Shown here in pieces: positions 7,001 through 8,541 of a stretch of 8,541 nucleotides of DNA. How positions within the stretch are numbered: position 1 is the first letter of the stretch; the number at the start of each line of letters is the position of its first letter. Below the pieces are notes generated by a model that was not told the DNA's origin, did not search any database, and saw only the letters and a program-made list of their open reading frames with translations. This stretch comes from Omnitrophica bacterium RIFOXYB12_FULL_50_7 (lineage in GTDB: Bacteria; Omnitrophota; Omnitrophia; Omnitrophales; Aquincolibacteriaceae), in the NCBI GenBank assembly GCA_001804345.1, contig MHFU01000023.1, positions 10,243 to 18,783 on the forward strand, read 5' to 3'. The position numbers and the translations under genes were made by a program.

Positions 7001-8541
7001 TGCGCCGCTGCCTGCGAAACTGATTTGTATTGCATCCGGAATTTATAAAAAGCATACCCATCCACCCTGCCTTCTGACATTAAGTATTCCCTCAGGATGA
7101 TTCTTTCGGACCACCAACCCGAAGAGAAAGGCAGACGTACCTCGGAGCGGCCGGCTCGCGGGGCGCGGCGCACTTGCGCCTGGGGCGGGAGCCGCGTTTT
7201 AAATGATTGCTGAATTTTGGGATAGGGGGTTGTTGCGCGGTTTCCCATGACCGGTTTTTCGCGTCCCCTCTGGAAAAACCGGTAATCAAAATAGGCGAGA
7301 CCGCTGCCGTCCGATTGTCCGGTGAGTGCGTAACGCATCAGGTTCTCTTTACTCGCCGGATTCCCTTGAGGCGGGTGATTTGCCGCATCGAGCATATACA
7401 ATACCCCAAGCAATACATTGAAATCATCAGAAAGCGCGGCGCGCATGGCCAGGAACTCCGCAAATTTTTCAACACCCTTTTGCTGGATGATGCTTTGAAG
7501 ATCAGCGCGCCCCCCCATTCCCAGCTTTTGCGGCAAGAGATACATGATCCCGGCGCGGAAGAGCTCTTCATCGGACCCAGGGGTCAGGATCTTCTTTTTA
7601 AGATTGCGCTCGATCAACCCTACCATTTCCGCGTGCGTGATCTTGGCAAATCCCACACCCGCCAAGCGCGTCCCCTCGGGGTCTTTACCGTGCGCGATCT
7701 TCCAAAAATCCGAACCCTGGGCGAGGCAATAAAGCGTGATATCATGCAGAGCGTCCCGGTACTTCGCGTCGGCTTTCCCCGGGAAAAGCTGGGCAAGAAT
7801 ATCGCTAATCTGCTGAGACGCCTTCTGGTAACGCCCGGCATCGCGAAATTTCTCCGGCTGACGAGCTTGGGCGATTCGTTGAGCCACAGCATAAAAATCT
7901 CCCTGAAAGTTCGTTAATCCCACATCGAGACGATCCACCGCCCGTTGTCCATTCTGATCCAGAAAATACTGGCCAGCCTCCCGAAATGCCTCCGCAATCC
8001 TCGATGCAGACGTATCCTGTCCACTTCCGCGATAATAGATATCATAGGCTCTTCGCAACTCACCGGCCGAGATCTCCGGACGGCTATAAGATGCCAGATT
8101 ATCGAGGAGCCGACGCGACCGACCGTACTTGAACATTCCGACGGCAAGCTGCATACCCCGGTCTCCACCAACCCCTTGCGTCTCTTCCCCTCCGGGAGGG
8201 AACATTTTTTCCGCAATATACATTCCCATTGTCTTACGGGCCGTCATGTCCACTTCTTTCTGGAATTCTTTCAGGGCCTTTTCGTTTAATTTTTGTAGTG
8301 CCTTTTCGTCTATTTTTTTCTCAGCCATTTTTTCTTTTTGGACCCGTTCGTGAAGATCTTTCCAGAACTTTTTAAGGTCCGCCTGGTCCGCAAGCCCAAG
8401 TTTCTGGGCAAGCCAATCCGCTATGGGTTTTTGCCGTGACGAAAGGATCAAGTAATTCTGAACAAAATCTCCCAAGGTATCGAGTTCGACCTGGGCATCT
8501 CCGATCGCGATGAGGACAGGCTTCCCCTTACTGCGCTGAAT
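1..8541 (-). CDS. Interior fragment of a giant multidomain protein, open at both ends (2847 codons)
   Basis: Reading the minus strand from base 8541 in triplets gives 2847 sense codons with no TAA, TAG or TGA; I checked every triplet, looking for tta, cta or tca in register on the plus strand. Neither the start nor the stop is in the window, so the protein is larger than this fragment. The translation holds recognisable motifs all along: a transglutaminase-like C-H-D triad, a complete family 2 glycosyltransferase with trailing membrane helices, kinase-like motifs, and a repeated RSE[VIM]R linker. Domain logic continues across the whole length, so this is coding and not a chance open frame. 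The longest opposite-strand open frames lie in exact codon register with it and are its shadows. The function of the whole is unknown; the parts suggest envelope or surface polysaccharide work. Confidence in a single open frame is very high; confidence that it is translated as one chain is somewhat lower. Confidence 0.96.
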   Translation of the reverse strand, partial: MQRSKGKPVLIAIGDAQVELDTLGDFVQNYLILSSRQKPIADWLAQKLGLADQADLKKFWKDLHERVQKEKMAEKKIDEKALQKLNEKALKEFQKEVDMTARKTMGMYIAEKMFPPGGEETQGVGGDRGMQLAVGMFKYGRSRRLLDNLASYSRPEISAGELRRAYDIYYRGSGQDTSASRIAEAFREAGQYFLDQNGQRAVDRLDVGLTNFQGDFYAVAQRIAQARQPEKFRDAGRYQKASQQISDILAQLFPGKADAKYRDALHDITLYCLAQGSDFWKIAHGKDPEGTRLAGVGFAKITHAEMVGLIERNLKKKILTPGSDEELFRAGIMYLLPQKLGMGGRADLQSIIQQKGVEKFAEFLAMRAALSDDFNVLLGVLYMLDAANHPPQGNPASKENLMRYALTGQSDGSGLAYFDYRFFQRGREKPVMGNRATTPYPKIQQSFKTRLPPQAQVRRAPRAGRSEVRLPFSSGWWSERIILREYLMSEGRVDGYAFYKFRMQYKSVSQAAAHLADIFSRHPELSHDPRAVDATYWERYLRWVTDYVARHESELNERVLSNLYADLKTRVHWDVYDRHASSFKEQELEITRNGEVVLSVSGAAKMTATEKAFLVSRILRNVPGAIDTFIPSKEFYGKGPKRSIPFWLHYFNRQHVYGGVPHGTRKFWEVWRPFDIDESRFFHPEVLGKWFFYPAPFSAEANLGVRDMQLAVERTNIREPVKRPSRRVGDGFTFLLPSRQDQVASASSAPIYFPAFSRGPVLFDAYGRPIVPRAEVVPTIQQIARPYRPLLLGTIFGFLLALALFFPEDKVVKFLLGGDNVSPYTEMVSGRGGHGPVSGTLSGYSVYFIVSPWFVYGDRLLDPLHGPGSHQPYILAPSPLGLVPDSGEGTVAKIFPARKDTTPFTWPMIIDNGVTADGTLATAGLSAVKSTTPNPGLDSANQIRVTVRLDPGSYPEGFFMSLPKPPGSTVLQFRVGKSDFVKSGQALHGLQVQPNGVITGKPDTDRPVEVVYDFAMWSDPDAWEVDPAYSFSDISNAGRMQSEVLDIPPAIRDRLDQIRRFPLSDQIEGINRIAKDYLVYYFDHQMVRLNPDQTLMNYWGTVLASGETKLGANCDEFTNLGMTMFRYLGYSSGQGEVVAARGFGHASGEETLETKGDKNDRHASFYVRDRFTGKMINVDLTAGLKKITKEQGWKVREQRPFKAAQVLEKSTLTKPENIGFSEYVKVLLGSTEPGMVPKAADVLNRHFEEFLPFPASLYKPEDPLLKEKILVVTAASLPPEQWSRGLKEKLKSITGEKIGDLWNSEPEESIMREYILSLWVSSPDALAQPTLTLENAELLRNLQRVSGKQPAFKEPDRALVAEQLKNDATQKGGLAQVLKDPDTGKQAAAAYDLLFPSLKDKDPLQPNADVLWEVVTQLGTDHLSPEVTTAVKGLPEDPKDPLRVRILKSMVGGPVLTSQDMLLALGRTDLSEEWWNAIAFDWARLSWSERTAAFAAASKGASPEDKTRIEDSFAENVFLPEGTSSEPSSAGQMDMAAWISRNLSATAQAAIGKRNPSLAPLIAASGMDRVPVLTPEQLKSALAGIREALGDDLYDYLKDPSNKLRWGLIFSTTQTSSILEQLNQNTQFLPLYNALIGNPNPREKFGVRDLKNLRALINQAEVPKLVQPTEQAPSRPEMRAPRSEVRLPGAVVAGGAMPEFGVGASRLPEQLSKDFLILSPIFNEEKLVPKVTGKAEALNYRKNVIFVDDGSKKDNTAQALQQSGAYFISFTENARKEGSVYNALQLLKARYGSLPEYLVTLDGDSYLAPEVTGTSVEENLTEGIRHMRESGFVARPIDIAVPLTPRSGILEWLQALKWYLIVKIRSFNSHILRMSPGLIGAGVIFKTQTFLDGMPQKKTGFEAGDTELSNIISSMGRIDVPLSSVSVQTRVFESWGDFFTQQKRWALGQLEGSPKLFFAAFASGLILFDAFILLNLPVFAGLALVLGIYAGTSWLIRQAVFMMTKFWGRATPADEEIRVQLFRDAFLLMPLLVIYETFNILYIFNNAVFQRLFMKATAPSRETPSGTPISQAPRSEMRSGLGAMVVSQGMIDGINAGIQGLEVTLATENVSVVPQAIEIHSTLPGALYKLWVENLISMEPKEDGGLKIEHWNSGTGKNETALIPPSAELTPEFAEKSGIPIVRSEIRVQAMENVILPSIIRGYQEGRLESVMSDLLELFPDISSFKEIADPKGLQKKLEEIANNTVRQEIERHQFHILTSEGSMLDVYESLDLPGIIIKVPKGTIQKDQYVPKAYTDYEKRIRPGYVIAKDMLGDLFVTMILTDVAMKINGLMANISEAIVQEKVQVFGDTVEDYEKQIDAATGEERERLVREKEHLEDQLIDLLRRMMARGVVDMDAFNISRNYGMTKTGTMVGFDADQFSVADPYFLPYRDDVVPFKDATSLDRKIQDFFVKENYQELAYGKKEYRMGPKRVPDVFEKEIESDQREFLKAIFSGKTALTEFPIVRSEVRVDSFQYIPLVMPHPVFEAEFEQWFQGLLANEKNDGPFLMALARAIPGNSPYRNSRDFLAVQLHKVFELTEEAKTDIKYDQVFFDFLKMQLKTSGSDWLKRNWDRLLEDYAFISKFYSEHDFDMLPLYDVTAGKLYAVVDTEKERQNLRASLSELPRPENIQIIHRLDDLLSEDIESATPSADWERRKLEQRITALNNIKKELKKSPDQPNPWIREFANYVKTACDKAIAETKSTLGEKIKQQRIQQKELEQKKQAKLESQYTKRHQREADKKYRAWQKNAVRQAEIVMVRLEKVIGKGFRFRIVYEEEQGIGSIRIGRSSSVAAAVGLGQGLGQSL
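124..339 (-). other. Long basic coiled-coil-like helix (residues 2735-2806)
   Basis: About 70 residues almost free of Pro and Gly and dominated by Lys, Gln, Glu and Arg (GEKIKQQRIQQKELEQKKQ is typical), with Leu, Ile, Val and Tyr spaced at three or four. It is likely a single long helix or coiled coil with net positive charge. It may act as a rigid spacer or bind a partner. Confidence 0.6.
1009..1023 (-). repeat. Linker motif copy 5, RSEVR (residues 2507-2511), Pro-Ile-Val context
   Basis: Codons cgc tcg gag gta cgg encode RSEVR, preceded by FPIV and followed by VD. It closes the kinase-like module and opens the last module of the window. Thirteen bases next to it (plus 1022-1034) are identical to those beside copy 4. 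Confidence 0.87.
1024..1980 (-). other. Kinase/phosphotransferase-like module (residues 2188-2506)
   Basis: Several motifs are in kinase order. EGSMLDVYE (about 2257-2265) could be the nucleotide loop. IIIKVPK has Lys2279 where the beta-3 Lys is expected. VVDMDAFN matches D-x-x-x-x-N of the catalytic loop (Asp2395, Asn2400), with the same spacing as HGDLHPGN in aminoglycoside-phosphotransferase-type enzymes. GFDADQF puts Asp2417 where the metal-binding DFG/DFD Asp belongs, 17 residues on. A Glu/Lys-rich helix (about 2357-2390) lies between. The His or HG before the catalytic Asp is replaced by Val-Val, so it may be a diverged or inactive member. Target and function are unknown. Alternatives are another nucleotide-binding fold or chance alignment of short motifs. 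The module is bracketed by Pro-Ile-Val-type linker motifs. Confidence 0.5.
1981..1995 (-). repeat. Linker motif copy 4, RSEIR (residues 2183-2187), Pro-Ile-Val context
   Basis: Codons cgt tcc gag atc cgt encode RSEIR, preceded by IPIV and followed by VQ. It opens the kinase-like module. The flanking DNA cggacaatgggga (plus 1994-2006) recurs exactly beside copy 5, which has the same PIV context. Confidence 0.86.
1996..2307 (-). other. Small module of unknown function (residues 2079-2182)
   Basis: These 104 residues lie between two linker motifs, making the smallest cassette in the window. The first half is Gly/Ala/Val-rich (GLGAMVVSQGM); the middle carries a mixed alpha/beta pattern with the segment ALYKLWVENLISMEP; the end (PPSAELTPEFAEKSG) is Pro/Glu-rich spacer leading to IPIV. 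I see no catalytic motif and do not recognise a family. It may be a compact fold or an extended spacer. Confidence 0.45.
2308..2322 (-). repeat. Linker motif copy 3, RSEMR (residues 2074-2078), Ala-Pro context
   Basis: Codons cgc tcg gag atg cga encode RSEMR after a Ser/Thr/Pro-rich tail and AP. It lies about 30 residues after the last membrane helix of the glycosyltransferase and so marks that module's C-terminal end. The glycosyltransferase is thus bracketed by Ala-Pro-type motifs. Confidence 0.87.
2377..3414 (-). other. Family 2 glycosyltransferase (processive-synthase type) with C-terminal membrane helices
   Basis: Residues 1710-2055 form a near-complete GT2 module. DFLILSPIFNEE (1714-1725) is the opening strand and loop. 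VDDGS (1747-1751) binds the nucleotide sugar. DGD (1802-1804) is the metal-binding D-x-D. GDTEL (1904-1908) sits where the catalytic-base motif (usually E-D) is expected, with Asp1905 as candidate base. QQKRW (1941-1945) fits Q-x-x-R-W, the mark of cellulose, chitin and hyaluronan synthase-like enzymes. Helices at about 1956-1974, 1976-1996 and 2024-2044 look membrane-spanning, as in such synthases; the usual N-terminal helices are absent. It should polymerise or transfer a sugar from a nucleotide donor; donor and product cannot be read from the sequence. Finding an intact GT2 inside a giant chain, with linker motifs on both sides, is unusual. Confidence 0.9.
2410..2676 (-). other. Membrane-spanning region after the GT2 catalytic domain (residues 1956-2044)
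   Basis: Three hydrophobic runs are visible: LFFAAFASGLILFDAFILL (1956-1974), a run centred on FAGLALVLGIYAG (1976-1996), and FLLMPLLVIYETFNILYIF (2026-2044). The loop between the second and third contains charged residues (GRATPADEEIRVQ). In processive GT2 enzymes the helices after QxxRW help form the polymer channel. The exact helix number is uncertain, because the first contains an Asp and the region 1997-2007 is also rather hydrophobic. Confidence 0.75.
3451..3463 (-). promoter_or_regulatory. Possible internal start before the glycosyltransferase (Met1697)
   Basis: AGGGGGAG (plus 3456-3463) is followed almost immediately by ATG (plus 3451-3453) starting MPEFGVGASRLP, ten residues after RSEVR copy 2 and about 17 before the catalytic fold begins. 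The purine run is strong but the gap to ATG is short for a Shine-Dalgarno site, so this is a weak candidate. Confidence 0.2.
3484..3498 (-). repeat. Linker motif copy 2, RSEVR (residues 1682-1686), Ala-Pro context
   Basis: Codons cgt tcg gag gtg cgc encode RSEVR, preceded by AP and followed by LP. It marks the N-terminal boundary of the glycosyltransferase module. Synonymous codons differ from copy 1, so the conservation is at protein level rather than recent DNA copying. Confidence 0.88.
3505..3519 (-). repeat. Linker motif partner RPEMR (residues 1675-1679)
   Basis: RPEMR differs from RSEMR (the copy at 2308-2322) only by Pro for Ser. It lies two residues before a full RSEVR copy, so the joint in front of the glycosyltransferase is a tandem: R-P-E-M-R-A-P-R-S-E-V-R. 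This suggests local duplication of the seven-residue unit R-x-E-x-R-A-P. Confidence 0.75.
3520..4986 (-). other. Long helical region without recognised family (residues 1186-1674)
   Basis: About 490 residues follow the transglutaminase-like domain and end at the RPEMR/RSEVR double motif. The composition is Leu, Ala, Lys, Asp and Glu with regularly placed Pro, consistent with stacked helices of about 15-20 residues joined by short DP- or PED-containing turns. This is reminiscent of alpha-solenoid scaffolds, but I could not align internal repeats convincingly by eye. There is no hydrophobic helix long enough to cross a membrane. The last 25 residues (VQPTEQAPSRPEMRAP) are Pro-rich and look like flexible linker. 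A structural or spacer role is inference. Confidence 0.5.
4987..5364 (-). other. Transglutaminase-like (papain-fold) domain, triad Cys1114/His1162/Asp1179
   Basis: Residues 1060-1185 carry the order and spacing of the transglutaminase core. A lead helix (about 1060-1085) is followed by GANCDEF with the presumed nucleophile Cys1114 at a helix start; RHASFYV with His1162, where the family usually has H-[AS]-[WF]-x-x-V; and NVDLT with Asp1179. The Cys-to-His gap of 48 and His-to-Asp gap of 17 are within what the superfamily allows. All three residues are present, so the domain may be active. Members act as protein crosslinkers, peptidases or peptide-modifying enzymes; the substrate here is unknown. 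The upstream membrane helix suggests it is presented outside the cytoplasm. The conserved Trp after His is Ser-Phe here, a variation seen in diverged members. Confidence 0.8.
5365..6123 (-). other. Beta-rich region before the transglutaminase-like core (residues 807-1059)
   Basis: This region directly follows the membrane helix. It is rich in Gly, Pro, Ser, Thr and Val with few long helices, and shows alternating patterns typical of beta strands (IRVTVRLD, STVLQFRVG, PVEVVYDF). It probably folds as one or two beta-sandwich units, as often precedes the catalytic core in membrane-anchored bacterial transglutaminase-like proteins. The last part (SEVLDIPPAIRDRLDQI) resembles the short lead-in helix with a Pro pair seen just before such cores. 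I cannot name an exact family for the beta part. Confidence 0.5.
6124..6174 (-). other. Single transmembrane helix (residues 790-806)
   Basis: LLLGTIFGFLLALALFF is an uninterrupted 17-residue hydrophobic run with no charge. It is preceded by a basic flank (ARPYRP) and followed by PEDK. By the positive-inside rule the N-terminal side would be cytoplasmic and the following beta-rich and transglutaminase-like part would be outside. It stands alone; I see no second hydrophobic helix until residue 1956. Confidence 0.75.
6211..6225 (-). repeat. Degenerate linker-like motif RAEVV (residues 773-777)
   Basis: The context is PIVP-RAEVV-P, which resembles the Pro-Ile-Val form of the linker (PIV-RSEVR-V) with one inserted Pro, Ser changed to Ala and the final Arg lost. 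It lies just before the membrane helix, again at a module boundary. The likeness is weak enough to be chance. Confidence 0.3.
6226..7134 (-). other. Unrecognised Trp/Tyr/His-rich module (residues 470-772)
   Basis: This part lies between linker copy 1 and the membrane helix. The first half (about 488-620) reads as helical with many aromatic residues and charged surfaces. The middle (about 600-640) has a short beta-like alternation (ITRNGEVVLSVSG). The second half (about 650-740) is rich in Trp, Phe, His and Pro, and the last 50 residues are low-complexity and Pro/Ser/Ala-rich, like a spacer before the membrane. I do not recognise a family. Its position directly before a likely membrane anchor, with basic residues near the helix, suggests it sits on the cytoplasmic side, but that is inference. 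A Met at residue 488 has a good Shine-Dalgarno-like sequence upstream, listed separately. Confidence 0.5.
7078..7093 (-). promoter_or_regulatory. Possible internal ribosome binding site and ATG (Met488)
   Basis: On the minus strand GAGGG (plus 7089-7093) is followed, 8 bases on, by ATG (plus 7078-7080) opening MSEGRVDGYAF. The spacing is in the usual range for a Shine-Dalgarno site. It falls 19 residues after RSEVR copy 1, near a module boundary. It could be a working internal start, a relic of a once separate gene, or chance. Confidence 0.25.
7135..7149 (-). repeat. Linker motif copy 1, RSEVR (residues 465-469), Ala-Pro context
   Basis: Codons cgc tcc gag gta cgt encode RSEVR, preceded by a Pro/Ala/Arg-rich stretch (RRAPRAG) and followed by LP. 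It separates the N-terminal helical module from the following Trp/Tyr-rich module. The DNA just upstream in the reading direction is strikingly GC-rich. This copy shares the trailing LP with the copy at 3484-3498. Confidence 0.85.
7144..7198 (-). other. Very GC-rich linker DNA before motif copy 1
   Basis: About four in five bases are G or C by eye, far above the surrounding DNA. It encodes a basic, Pro/Ala-rich tract (roughly residues 449-466) leading into RSEVR. The amino acids chosen (Arg, Pro, Ala, Gly) explain part of the bias. No secondary-structure calculation was done. Confidence 0.6.
7150..8541 (-). other. N-terminal helical module of the fragment (residues 1-464)
   Basis: This stretch of the giant protein precedes the first RSEVR motif and continues beyond the window. 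The composition predicts mostly alpha helix: many Ala, Leu, Lys, Glu and Gln, few Pro. A charged coiled-coil-like segment lies at residues 56-97. Residues 110-390 resemble a helical-bundle scaffold, with no metal-binding or catalytic motif I recognise. The end (about 420-464) becomes Pro/Arg/Ala-rich and leads into the linker motif, as expected for a flexible joint. I do not recognise a family and assign no function. It could be the C-terminal part of a larger domain whose start is outside the window. Confidence 0.6.
8251..8376 (-). other. Short coiled-coil-like segment (residues 56-97)
   Basis: Lys, Glu and Gln dominate, with hydrophobic residues (Leu, Val, Met, Ile, Phe) spaced at three to four. 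The segment runs from LKKFWKDL to EFQKEV. It looks like an amphipathic helix or short coiled coil. No heptad scoring was run. Confidence 0.5.

Noticed and set aside
7071..7080. Gene boundary at Met488, splitting the window into two genes
   Set aside because: A ribosome-binding-like site and ATG exist, but the frame runs on upstream without any stop for the remaining 487 codons, so there is no upstream gene end. It is kept only as a possible internal start.
7207..7917. 236-codon open frame on the plus strand
   Set aside because: It lies in exact antisense codon register with the giant minus-strand frame. Its translation shows no domain I recognise, while the minus strand here continues a coherent module. 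Long antisense frames in this register arise from the codon bias of the real gene.
1..8541. Tandem-repeat adhesin or RTX-type giant protein
   Set aside because: There are no repeating domains or glycine/aspartate nonapeptides. The only recurring element is the short RSE[VIM]R linker, and the modules between copies differ from each other.
1..8541. Polyketide or non-ribosomal peptide megasynthase
   Set aside because: I see no ketosynthase, acyltransferase, adenylation, condensation or carrier-protein motifs in the translation.

Overview
The window is the interior of one giant protein gene on the minus strand. I split all 8541 bases into codons. The minus-strand frame whose codons start at 8541, 8538, 8535 and so on has no stop codon: 2847 sense codons, open at both ends. 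The start lies beyond base 8541 (or at an unmarked internal Met) and the stop lies beyond base 1. There is no intergenic DNA, and I see no RNA gene, CRISPR array, insertion sequence, terminator or convincing promoter. Residue n of the fragment covers plus-strand bases 8541-3(n-1) down to 8539-3(n-1), and all residue numbers below use this scale.

Layout from the N-terminal side (high coordinates) to the C-terminal side (low coordinates): an alpha-helical module with an early coiled coil (residues 1-464); an unrecognised Trp/Tyr-rich module (470-772); a single membrane helix (790-806); a beta-rich stretch (807-1059); a transglutaminase-like domain with a Cys1114/His1162/Asp1179 triad (1060-1185); a long helical stretch (1186-1674); a family 2 glycosyltransferase with DDG, DGD, GDTEL and QQKRW motifs followed by membrane helices (1710-2055); a 104-residue module (2079-2182); a module with kinase/phosphotransferase-like motifs (2188-2506); and a helical module ending in a long basic coiled coil (2512-2847).

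The joints carry a short recurring motif, R-S-E-[V/I/M]-R. It occurs five times, plus one RPEMR partner, and sits at the module boundaries. It comes in two contexts: an Ala-Pro context around the glycosyltransferase and a Pro-Ile-Val context around the kinase-like module. The window therefore looks like a chain of enzyme cassettes joined by a standard linker. Whether the chain is cut at the linkers (a bacterial polyprotein) or stays as one molecule cannot be settled from sequence, but the membrane topology of the parts is hard to reconcile with a single uncut chain.

Organism: bacterial, intronless, mid-GC by eye. Giant ORFs of this kind are, from memory, known in Omnitrophota (for example 'Candidatus Velamenicoccus archaeovorus', with a protein of tens of thousands of residues). 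I lean towards that phylum, but this is recall and inference; the window holds no taxonomic marker. Transglutaminase and polysaccharide-synthase domains would suit a cell-surface or envelope-building role.
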